Below, piece after piece: positions 1 to 5,866 of a DNA stretch of 12,035 bases. The stretch's first letter is position 1. Every line of letters starts with the position of its first letter. Under the pieces are notes generated by a model, which was not told the origin of the DNA, ran no database searches, and saw only the letters and a program-made list of their open reading frames with translations. Both the position numbers and the translations under genes were made by a program. Origin of the DNA: Wenzhouxiangella sp. (GTDB lineage: Bacteria; Pseudomonadota; Gammaproteobacteria; Xanthomonadales; Wenzhouxiangellaceae); the NCBI GenBank assembly GCA_007127425.1, contig SKZJ01000123.1, forward strand, positions 1-12,035. Direction: 5' to 3'.

Positions 1-29
1 CGCGGCGTTAACTTGGCATTCTGGTGTAC

Positions 30-101
30 GTCCACTCGGACCTCCTTGACTGAATGATGAGTTCGTTACCCATCAGTCTGTCTTGGATGGTCCGTGTGGA
101 C
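30..101. repeat. Long imperfect inverted repeat / hairpin
   Basis: Bases 30-59 are an imperfect reverse complement of bases 71-101. The outer part (30-42 against 89-101) matches at 12 of 13 positions, and the inner part (43-59 against 71-87) matches at 13 of 17, with one unpaired base (88). In total 25 of 30 positions can pair, around an 11-base loop (60-70). As RNA or cruciform DNA this would be a long stem. It has no T-tract on either side, so it is not a typical intrinsic terminator. It may be a repeat-element end or a structured RNA; its function is unknown. Confidence 0.55.
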
Positions 102-154
102 AACCTACTGAGAGATCACACCTAGATGGACTGCCATTCCGGATTTCATCACGC

Positions 155-180
155 AATCCATCGCCTGAAGGCGATGGGTT
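155..180 (+). repeat. Short perfect hairpin, possible terminator
   Basis: CCATCGCC (158-165), a TGAA loop (166-169) and GGCGATGG (170-177) form a perfect 8-bp stem. It extends to 11 pairs (155-165 with 170-180) if one T-G wobble and two A-T pairs are included. The 3' side runs into GGTTTA with no longer T run, so termination is possible but weak. The compact stem would suit a transcript end or a repeat unit. Confidence 0.45.
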
Positions 181-228
181 TACGGATAGGACTCAAAAAC
201 CGGTGGCTTGCGAGGCAACGCGCGGCAT

Positions 229-403
229 CCCCTCGACCGGGGCCGAAAAAGGCCAACGATCCCGGCGATGAACTCTTCTCACGGGGGCGTAGGGGGGCCG
301 GCAAGATCAGCGCAGCGCCGCTTCAGATGCCCAGCCTTCGATCCGCCCTGGAGCAACTGATGCGGTGTCGGCCTCCGGGCCTTTCCCGGCCCCGGTCGAG
401 GGG
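229..403. repeat. Inverted repeat pair, 26-bp arms
   Basis: The arm at 229-254 begins CCCCTCGACCGGGGCCG and ends AAAGGCC. The arm at 378-403 is its reverse complement at 24 of 26 positions; the two differences are adjacent, inside the A-rich part. The arms are separated by 123 bases. The first 15 bases of each arm are themselves partly self-complementary (CCCCTCGACCGGGG). The arrangement suggests two oppositely oriented copies of a dispersed GC-rich palindromic element, or the ends of a small non-coding element. No coding sequence is recognisable between the arms. Confidence 0.55.
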
Positions 404-452
404 ACACCACCCGCTGCAGACCGCCGGAGAAATTTCAAGACACCTCCACGAC

Positions 453-522
453 CGTTTCGAACATTCGAATTTGTTTGTGATTTGGTGCTTGGTGCCTGGA
501 ATTTCTTGACTTTGGTGCTTGG
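453..522. repeat. T/G-rich direct repeat segment
   Basis: The 12-mer TTTGGTGCTTGG occurs at 481-492 and again at 511-522, a 30-base offset. A related GGTGCCTGGAATTT copy lies between them at 491-504. Just upstream, TTCGAACATTCGAA (456-469) is a double palindrome. Low-complexity strings built from 'atttggtgcttgg' are, from memory, seen as dispersed intergenic repeats in many environmental bacterial genomes. Composition differs clearly from the flanking GC-rich genes. No function can be assigned. Confidence 0.5.
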
Positions 523-534
523 GATTGAATCAAC

Positions 535-548
535 CCCTCGCACGAGGG
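535..548 (-). terminator. Possible weak terminator of the tonB-like gene
   Basis: CCCTC (535-539), loop GCAC (540-543) and GAGGG (544-548) form a 5-bp GC-rich stem, 6 bp if the central G and C are counted. It lies 35 bases past the stop of the minus-strand tonB-like gene. Read on the minus strand it is followed by GTTGATT, which is only mildly T-rich. No better terminator is visible between the tonB-like stop and this point. Confidence 0.25.
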
Positions 549-582
549 CGAGGCGCTCCGATCGCCCATTGGCCTCTCGAAA

Positions 583-1458
583 TCAGCGCCTCGTGCCGTG
601 CAGGCGCCCGGCAGAAGAAAATTGCCAGGTGCGGGTGATGGTCAGCACATCGACCTCCTCACGGATTTCCTCGGGCAACGGCGAAAAAGGCGATGACAGC
701 CGCACGATCCGTACAGCGGCCTCGTCAAGCACGTCGTAACCCGATGAGCGCAACACGCGTATCTGTTCCACACTGCCGTCCTGCAACACATCGACGCTGA
801 GCACCAGGCTGCCGGCCAGGTTGTGCCGACGGGCCTGCTCGGGATAGTTCATGTTGCCGACCCGCTCGACCTTGGCCACCCAGGAGCGCATATAGCCGGC
901 ATAAAGATGCTCGCGCGTATTGGCCGAGATGAATTTGCGGCGAGGGCGCTCGGCAAAATCCCGGGCCTCGGCGAATCGATCGGGAGAGGCCCTTGCCATG
1001 GCCCTGGACGCATCGACCAGTTGGGCGGCATCCACCCGCGGGGATTCATCGTATTCGACTTCCTCGACCGGCGCGATGAGCTCATCGGGCTGCTCGACGT
1101 GGGCCACATCCGGCCGCGGTTCGGGTTCGTCAAGCGGCGCGCTTTCCGCCTGCTCCTGCTCCATGAACTCCTCGGGCTCGTCGGCGCTGAACGGCAGCGG
1201 CTCGGCCGGGCGATCGATTTCCGGGCTTTCGCCGCCGCCTCGCTGGGTCGCCTGGGCCAGGAAGTCGGCCTCCTCGGGCGCCTCTTCAGTCGCCCAGTCC
1301 ACCAGAATCACGTCCAGGCTGGTCGGCACGCTGTCGGGACGTCCGGTTAAGACGTCGAAATGCACTAACCCGATGATCGCCGCATGCAACCCGAGGGCCA
1401 GGGCAATCGCCATTGTCAGGGTATCGCTGCCACTGGAGGCCTGCCAGCCGGTTCTCAT
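583..1458 (-). CDS. Energy transducer TonB family protein (TonB3-like)
   Basis: This 291-residue protein has a short cytoplasmic N-terminus, one membrane anchor at about residues 13-33 (leucine/alanine/isoleucine-rich) and a long periplasmic linker at about 50-195. A TonB C-terminal domain follows at about 200-282, with the typical YPEQARR (205-211), a G-x-L-V-L strand, DGSV (227-230), SSGYDVLDEAAV (238-249) and PFSPLP (257-262). TonB proteins use the ExbB/ExbD proton-motive complex to energise outer-membrane processes. The linker is acidic and lacks the Pro-Lys repeats of classical TonB. The ATG overlaps the gshB stop by 4 bases, which implies translational coupling; no strong ribosome site precedes it. 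In P. aeruginosa tonB3 occupies this same position next to gshB and pilG and is linked to twitching motility. That specific role here is inference; family membership is secure. Confidence 0.88.
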   Translation of the reverse strand: MRTGWQASSGSDTLTMAIALALGLHAAIIGLVHFDVLTGRPDSVPTSLDVILVDWATEEAPEEADFLAQATQRGGGESPEIDRPAEPLPFSADEPEEFMEQEQAESAPLDEPEPRPDVAHVEQPDELIAPVEEVEYDESPRVDAAQLVDASRAMARASPDRFAEARDFAERPRRKFISANTREHLYAGYMRSWVAKVERVGNMNYPEQARRHNLAGSLVLSVDVLQDGSVEQIRVLRSSGYDVLDEAAVRIVRLSSPFSPLPEEIREEVDVLTITRTWQFSSAGRLHGTRR

Positions 1459-2390
1459 GGATCGATCACGTCGAAGAGGTCACTGATGATGTTGATCCCG
1501 AACTCGCGGTCCAGTTCCCGCACGCAGGTCGGGCTGGTGACATTGATCTCGGTGAGCCGCTCGCCGATGATGTCCAGGCCGGCAAACTCGATACCGTTCT
1601 CGACCAGCATCGGCCCCACGGCCTCGGCAATCGCCCGGTCGCCCGCCCCCAGCGGACGCCCCTCGCCACGACCGCCGCGGGCAAGATTGCCGCGAAAGTC
1701 GCGCTCGCCGGGAATCCGTGCCAGCAGGTACTCGACCGGGCGGCCATGGACCAGCAAGACCCGCTTGTCACCATCCCGGATTTCCGGCAGATACTCCTGC
1801 GCCAGTGCCAGCCGGCGGCCGGCGGTCAGGGTTTCGATAATGACGTTCAGGTTCGGATCAGCGGCCTCGACAAGAAAAATGCTGTGCCCGCCCATGCCGT
1901 CGAGCGGCTTCAATATGGCCTTGCCCCGTCGCTCCACGAAGGCACGCAACCGCTCTGGATCGCTCGCCACCAGCGTTTCGGGGATCAGGTCCGGAAAGCG
2001 GGCGATCGCCAGCTTTTCATTGAAATCCCGCAAGGCGGCGGGGCGGTTGACCACCTTCGCACCGGCACGCTCGGCGCACTCGAGCAGGTAGGTGGCGTGC
2101 AGGTAGGCCGTATCCACCGGCGGGTCGGCACGCATCAGCACCAGGTCATCGGCGCCCAACTCCCGCTCGACCGGCTCGCCGGTCTCGAACCAGTCACGGG
2201 ACTGGTCACGCACCCTGATCGGCCACATCCGGGCCGATACCCGGAAACCGTCCATGAACAGGTGATGCTCGTTGAGATACCACACCCGGTAGCCGCGCCG
2301 CTGCCCCTCGAGCAGCATGGCAAAGGAGGTGTCCTTGACCACCGAAATGGCATCGATGTCGTCCATGATGACGACCAGATTCTTGTGCAT
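1455..2390 (-). CDS. gshB: Glutathione synthetase
   Basis: ATP-dependent glutathione synthetase joins gamma-glutamylcysteine and glycine in the cytoplasm, the second step of glutathione synthesis. The 311-residue length is close to the 316 of E. coli GshB. Visible family motifs are MDDIDAI (9-15), MRADPP (86-91) in the N-terminal domain, the ATP-grasp strand ILKPLDGMGG (159-168), QEYLPEIRDGDKR (198-210), the glycine-rich RGNLARGGRGE (233-243) and the metal/ligand segment LTEINVTSPTC (279-289). The start ATG at 2390 is preceded by GGGAG at 2401-2397 with a 6-base gap. The stop overlaps the tonB-like start (ATGA), so the two genes form an operon transcribed away from pilG. No defects are seen. 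Placement beside the Pil/Chp genes is conserved in P. aeruginosa and probably reflects ancestral order rather than a shared pathway. Confidence 0.97.
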   Translation of the reverse strand: MHKNLVVIMDDIDAISVVKDTSFAMLLEGQRRGYRVWYLNEHHLFMDGFRVSARMWPIRVRDQSRDWFETGEPVERELGADDLVLMRADPPVDTAYLHATYLLECAERAGAKVVNRPAALRDFNEKLAIARFPDLIPETLVASDPERLRAFVERRGKAILKPLDGMGGHSIFLVEAADPNLNVIIETLTAGRRLALAQEYLPEIRDGDKRVLLVHGRPVEYLLARIPGERDFRGNLARGGRGEGRPLGAGDRAIAEAVGPMLVENGIEFAGLDIIGERLTEINVTSPTCVRELDREFGINIISDLFDVIDP

Positions 2391-2460
2391 GGGGTGCTCC
2401 CGGCTCGATCAGAACGCGGCACGGTACGATGTTTTCACGCCGTCCTGACCGGAAAAATTC

Positions 2461-2489
2461 CTTTTATCCCGATAACTTCTGTGGAACAA
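2461..2489 (-). promoter_or_regulatory. Candidate sigma-70 promoter for gshB-tonB
   Basis: Read on the minus strand, TTGTTC (2489-2484) and TAAAAG (2466-2461) are separated by 17 bases, resembling -35 and -10 boxes (3 of 6 and 4 of 6 consensus matches). The stretch is clearly more AT-rich than the surrounding genes and lies 71 bases or more upstream of the gshB start. It sits back-to-back with the region that must drive pilG. The assignment rests on sequence similarity only. Confidence 0.35.
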
Positions 2490-2499
2490 TTCTACTGGA

Positions 2500-2529
2500 T
2501 TGGCAAACATGCCAAAGATAGATTAACCT
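2500..2529 (+). promoter_or_regulatory. Candidate pilG promoter with palindrome
   Basis: TTGGCA at 2500-2505 matches the -35 consensus at 5 of 6 positions. The best -10 at 17-18 bases is poor (TTAACC or TAACCT, 2523-2529), so promoter strength would depend on an activator or another sigma factor. The -35 box is the left arm of a perfect palindrome, TTGGCA-AACA-TGCCAA (2500-2515), which could be an operator for a dimeric regulator. The site lies about 40-70 bases before the pilG start in the divergent intergenic region. Confidence 0.3.
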
Positions 2530-2570
2530 ACGCTTATGACCATCAGACCAGCAGAATGCGGCAGGCAAGC

Positions 2571-3002
2571 ATGAGTTCAGACCAAAACACCGAAAGCGGC
2601 AGCGAGGGAGGTACCGGTATCGACGGATTGAAAATCCTGTTGATCGATGACAGCCGCACCATCCGACGCTCGGCCGAGACCATGCTCAGCCGGGAAGGGT
2701 GTGAGGTCATTACCGCCAATGACGGCTTCGAAGCCCTGTCGCTGATTCACAAGCACGAACCGAAGTTGATCTTTGTCGACATCATGATGCCGCGCCTGGA
2801 CGGGTACCAGACCTGCGCCATCATCAAGAACAATGCCCGCTTCAAGAGCGTGCCAGTCGTGATGCTGACCAGCAAGGACGGGCTGTTCGACAAGGCCCGC
2901 GGCCGGATTGTCGGTTCCGACCACTACCTGACCAAACCATTCACCCGCGACGAGCTGCTGTCGGCCGTGCGCGAGCAGATCAGTCGCATGGAGGCGGCCT
3001 GA
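2571..3002 (+). CDS. pilG: Twitching motility response regulator PilG
   Basis: A single-domain CheY-like receiver of 143 residues with a short polar N-terminal extension (1-18). The acidic pocket is D26-D27, the phosphoacceptor is D70 in FVDIMMPRLDGYQT, the switch threonine is T100 in MLTSKDGLFDKA and the conserved lysine is K122 in LTKPF. The signatures TIRRSAE, PRLDGYQTCAIIKNN and GLFDKARGRIVGSD match P. aeruginosa PilG (135 residues) rather than PilH. PilG receives phosphate from ChpA and promotes pilus extension and cAMP signalling. The start at 2571 (MSSDQ) was chosen because it gives the length nearest the family; an in-frame ATG at 2556 would add five residues. Neither has a strong ribosome site. 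It is the first gene of the plus-strand operon, and no pilH follows before pilI. Confidence 0.93.
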   Translation: MSSDQNTESGSEGGTGIDGLKILLIDDSRTIRRSAETMLSREGCEVITANDGFEALSLIHKHEPKLIFVDIMMPRLDGYQTCAIIKNNARFKSVPVVMLTSKDGLFDKARGRIVGSDHYLTKPFTRDELLSAVREQISRMEAA

Positions 3003-3035
3003 TCAGTGGCCCGGCCAGAGGACTCGAGAGGGACA

Positions 3036-3614
3036 ATGCAAGGGGACCAGCAACATTATTCCGAACCGGAATCCGGCAGCAATCGGCTGCTGGAAAAGCT
3101 GTACGACTATGAACAGCGCAGTCTGTCGCATGACGTCGGTGAGGCTGCTCGCCAACAGCAGATCAGCAACTGGGACGGTGTCGTATTTCGTCTCGGCGAC
3201 TTCTACCTGACCTGTCGGATCGACCAGATCGACGAAATCATTGCTTTCCCCCCTTACACGCAAGTACCCGGCGCCAAGGAATGGCTGCTGGGGGTCGCCA
3301 ACGTGCGAGGCAATCTGGTTCCCGTCTCCGACCTCGGTTGGTTCCTGTTCGGCAGCCGCACCCCGGTGACCGCCCGTACCCGCCTGATCGTCAGCCGCAT
3401 GCAGGGACGCATGGCGGGATTGGTCGTCGACGAAGTGTTTGGCCAGCGGCACTTCCACACCGATGATCTCAGTGCCGAACCCAGCTGGGAAGAGACTCCC
3501 CTGACGGGGCTGGTCACGCACCAGTTCAAGTCCAGCGAGCGCGAATGGGGCGTCTTCAACATGGGCGAACTGCAGGGTGATCCGGAGTTCATGGACGGCG
3601 CGAGAAGGGACTGA
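3036..3614 (+). CDS. pilI: CheW-like adaptor PilI
   Basis: PilI is the CheW-type coupling protein that links the receptor PilJ to the kinase ChpA at the inner membrane. The protein has 192 residues (P. aeruginosa PilI has 178). A helical N-terminal segment (1-45) precedes a CheW domain at about 46-182. The domain carries GVVFRLGDFYLTC (48-60), YTQVPGAKEWLLGVANVRGNLVPV (given here as key residues Y74, P78, W83, G86, R91, G92, P96) and LVVDEVFG (129-136). R91 in Val-Arg-Gly is the CheW signature arginine. The start ATG at 3036 is preceded by GAGAGGG at 3026-3032. An in-frame GTG at 3006, four bases after the pilG stop, would add ten residues but has no ribosome site. The gap to pilG is 33 bases, which fits co-transcription. 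Confidence 0.93.
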   Translation: MQGDQQHYSEPESGSNRLLEKLYDYEQRSLSHDVGEAARQQQISNWDGVVFRLGDFYLTCRIDQIDEIIAFPPYTQVPGAKEWLLGVANVRGNLVPVSDLGWFLFGSRTPVTARTRLIVSRMQGRMAGLVVDEVFGQRHFHTDDLSAEPSWEETPLTGLVTHQFKSSEREWGVFNMGELQGDPEFMDGARRD

Positions 3615-3625
3615 CCCGACCAGCT

Positions 3626-3643
3626 TCGCCGCTCGGGCGGTGA
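3626..3643 (+). other. Hairpin in the pilI-pilJ gap
   Basis: TCGCCGC (3626-3632), loop TCGG (3633-3636) and GCGGTGA (3637-3643) form a 7-bp stem with one G-T pair, 11 bases after the pilI stop. It is followed by CGCGCG, not T residues, so a full intrinsic terminator is unlikely. It could protect the pilI 3' end or lower read-through into pilJ. The remaining gap to 3753 shows no gene and no convincing promoter. Confidence 0.3.
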
Positions 3644-3753
3644 CGCGCGCAAGCGGCAGGCACACAAGATTGGAAAGCATAAATCGCGGCAACCTGCCCT
3701 CACGGTGACATGGCAGCTTCCGCAGAAACCAGATAAAACGATGAGGTAACGGC

Positions 3754-5796
3754 ATGAGTAGCGCGGCAACGCAATCGACCAAACAGCGAGTATCCAGCTT
3801 TCAGGTACTGCTGTTCATCCTGCTGGTCCTCCTGCTGGGGGCATTGGCATACAACTTCTTCTTGCTCAACCAGCGCAACCAGCAGGAAACGCAGTACCTG
3901 GGTCTGACGACCGACATTCAGGTGCGCGCCCAGCAGCTGGCCAAGGCAGCCGGGGAAGCGGCGGTCGGCAACTTCGACGCCTTCGACGAATTGCGCGAGA
4001 CACGCGACATCATCAGCGACGCGATTCAGCGCCTTCGCCGGGGTGACCCCGCGACCGCCCTGCCGCCGTCTCCGTCGCAGGTAAATGCCCCGCTATCAAC
4101 GCTCGAGGAACTGTGGTCTCGCATCAACGAGGACACCAACCGCATTCTCGACCGCACCGACCTGGTGATCGAACTGGCCGACAGTGCCGCCGCCTTCTCC
4201 ACCAATATCCCGCAATTGCAGGCCCAGTCCGACGAGGTCGTGCGCCGAATGATCGAGACCGGCGCGCCAACCGTTCAGATCTACGTCGCCGGTCGCCAGC
4301 TTGCGCTTGCCGACCGCATGCTCAGGCGCGTCAACGAGATTCTTGCCGGCGGCACCGGTGCCATCACTGCCGCCGACGCCTTCAGCCGTGACGCCGCCCT
4401 GTTCAACCGCGTTCTCCAGGGGCTGATCAACGGTGACGAAGGGCTCAACCTGTCGCCCGTGCGCAACCAGCGCGTCCTTGAGTCGTTGGCCGAAGTCGTC
4501 CCGCTTTTCGAGGAAATCAGTCTGGACGTGGAAACGATCCTTGCCGCATCGACCGATTTGTTCGAGGTGCGTGAATCAGCCGACGAGATTTTCCTCGACG
4601 CAGAAGAACTGACCGATCAGGCCCGAAGCCTGGCCGGCGAATACGCCACCCTGGGCGACGATATCCTCTGGCCGTCGTTGCTGGCCGGCCTGACCCTGGC
4701 CGCCGGCGCACTGGTGGTGCTGTTCCTGATCGGCTCGGGCGCCTACTTCAACCAGCGCCGTGCCGCAAGCCAGACCGCACGCGTCAACCAGCGGAACCAG
4801 GAAGCCATTTTGCGCCTGCTCGACGAAATGAGCTCCCTGGCCGAAGGTGACCTGACCGTGCAGGCGACCGTAACCGAAGACGTCACCGGCGCCATCGCCG
4901 ACTCGGTCAATTACGCGGTGGAAGCCTTGCGCGACCTGGTCTCCGACGTCAATACCACGGCCCAACAGGTGGCTGCCCAGGCCCAGGAGACGCGGGCCAC
5001 GACCACCCAGCTGGCCGAGGCCAGCGAACACCAGGCAAAGGAAATCCGCTCGGCCACCGAAACAATCAACGAAATGGCCCAGTCCTTCGACGACATGGCG
5101 AAGCGATCCAGCGAGTCGGCCGAAGTGGCGCAGAACTCGGTGGAAATCGCCAACCGCGGTGCCGACATGGTGCGCCAGACGATTACCGGCATGGACAGCA
5201 TTCGTGACCAGATCCAGGAAACCTCGAAGCGAATCAAGCGACTGGGTGAGTCCTCCCAGGAAATTGGCGATATCGTCGAGCTGATTAACGGCATTTCCGA
5301 ACAGACCAACGTGCTCGCGCTGAACGCCGCCATTCAGGCAGCATCGGCCGGCGGCGCAGGCCGCGGTTTCGCGGTCGTGGCCGACGAAGTGCAACGACTG
5401 GCCGAACGCGCCACCAACGCCACCCGTCGAATCGAGGCACTGGTCCAGACCATTCAGGCCGATACCTCCGAGGCCGTCACCTCGATGGAACAGACCACCT
5501 CGCAGGTCGTTTCCGGTGCCCGCCTGGCCGAAGATGCCGGCGAGGCGCTGGAGTCGATTGAAAAGGTTTCGAACGACCTGGCCGGACTGATTCAGAACAT
5601 CTCCCGGCAGGCGCAGACCGAATCCAGCAACGCCACGCGCATTGCGAAAATGATGAACAGCATTCGCGACATTTCCATCCAGACCACGGAAGGTACCGGC
5701 AAAACGGCCGAGTCCGTTGCCAACCTGGCCGAACTGGTGCGCGATTTGCGCGACTCGGTGGCCGACTTCAAGCTGCCCGAAGAAGACGAGACGTGA
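3754..5796 (+). CDS. pilJ: Type IV pilus chemoreceptor PilJ (MCP)
   Basis: The inner-membrane receptor of the Pil/Chp system. Its 680 residues nearly equal the 682 of P. aeruginosa PilJ. The order is a cytoplasmic N-terminus, TM1 at about 16-38, and a periplasmic helical sensory region at about 40-305 of the PilJ N-terminal type. TM2 (about 307-331), HAMP (about 335-395) and a long MCP coiled-coil signalling domain (about 400-672) follow. The hairpin tip, starting at residue 510, has EQTNVLALNAAIQAASAGG, then GRGFAVVADEVQRLAERA; it pairs with CheW-like PilI and ChpA. Gln replaces the Glu of the usual AAVEAA motif, as I recall also for P. aeruginosa PilJ. The C-terminus (PEEDET) has no CheR-docking pentapeptide. 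A strong ribosome site TGAGGT lies 7 bases before the ATG. The 139-base gap from pilI leaves room for a local promoter. Identity is secure. Confidence 0.96.
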   Translation: MSSAATQSTKQRVSSFQVLLFILLVLLLGALAYNFFLLNQRNQQETQYLGLTTDIQVRAQQLAKAAGEAAVGNFDAFDELRETRDIISDAIQRLRRGDPATALPPSPSQVNAPLSTLEELWSRINEDTNRILDRTDLVIELADSAAAFSTNIPQLQAQSDEVVRRMIETGAPTVQIYVAGRQLALADRMLRRVNEILAGGTGAITAADAFSRDAALFNRVLQGLINGDEGLNLSPVRNQRVLESLAEVVPLFEEISLDVETILAASTDLFEVRESADEIFLDAEELTDQARSLAGEYATLGDDILWPSLLAGLTLAAGALVVLFLIGSGAYFNQRRAASQTARVNQRNQEAILRLLDEMSSLAEGDLTVQATVTEDVTGAIADSVNYAVEALRDLVSDVNTTAQQVAAQAQETRATTTQLAEASEHQAKEIRSATETINEMAQSFDDMAKRSSESAEVAQNSVEIANRGADMVRQTITGMDSIRDQIQETSKRIKRLGESSQEIGDIVELINGISEQTNVLALNAAIQAASAGGAGRGFAVVADEVQRLAERATNATRRIEALVQTIQADTSEAVTSMEQTTSQVVSGARLAEDAGEALESIEKVSNDLAGLIQNISRQAQTESSNATRIAKMMNSIRDISIQTTEGTGKTAESVANLAELVRDLRDSVADFKLPEEDET

Positions 5797-5805
5797 TCGC
5801 CGTCG

Positions 5806-5825
5806 ACCCGCCCTGGTTGGCGGGT
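5806..5825 (+). other. Hairpin in the pilJ-chpA gap
   Basis: ACCCGCC (5806-5812), loop CTGGTT (5813-5818) and GGCGGGT (5819-5825) form a perfect 7-bp stem, nine bases after the pilJ stop. The 3' side continues TCCAAGC, so there is no U tract for classical termination. It may act as a partial attenuator or mRNA 3'-end stabiliser that sets the ratio of receptor to kinase. This is inferred from the base pairing alone. Confidence 0.35.
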
Positions 5826-5866
5826 TCCAAGCGGCCACGACCTGACCCATTGAACACGGTATTTGC

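Larger units (their letters stand above)
1..582. other. Gene-free repeat-rich flank
   Basis: I find no convincing protein gene, tRNA or rRNA in this stretch. Open frames on both strands are short, have no recognisable domains, and overlap palindromic DNA. The block contains at least four separate structured or repeated segments, listed as their own entries: an imperfect long hairpin, a perfect short hairpin, a widely spaced inverted repeat and a T/G-rich direct repeat. Parts of it, especially 450-525, look less GC-rich than the genes. It lies just downstream of the tonB-like gene stop (583) and probably is an intergenic landing site for dispersed repeats. It could also include the end of a gene lying outside the window. 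Confidence 0.6.

Noticed and set aside
1..47. Minus-strand GTG at 35 with a perfect AAGGAGGT four bases upstream, frame open to the window edge
   Set aside because: Only 11 complete codons are visible, there is no recognisable protein, and the ribosome-site match lies inside the hairpin arm 30-59. The same bases on the plus strand (ACCTCCTT) resemble the 16S 3' end by chance, but the preceding sequence is not 16S.
126..509. 127-codon open frame on the plus strand
   Set aside because: It crosses several palindromes, shows no conserved motif and has no ribosome site.
307..543. 78-codon open frame on the minus strand
   Set aside because: It spans the inverted-repeat arm and the T/G-rich repeat, has no domain or ribosome site, and its composition follows the repeats. 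Most likely spurious.
1413..2570. Long plus-strand frame running into pilG
   Set aside because: The part before 2556 is antisense to gshB and the tonB-like gene; only the end is the real PilG.
3711..3724. Possible sigma-54 promoter before pilJ (TGGCA ... CGCA)
   Set aside because: The GG and GC elements are 10 bases apart instead of 12, and the -12 element lacks TTGC.
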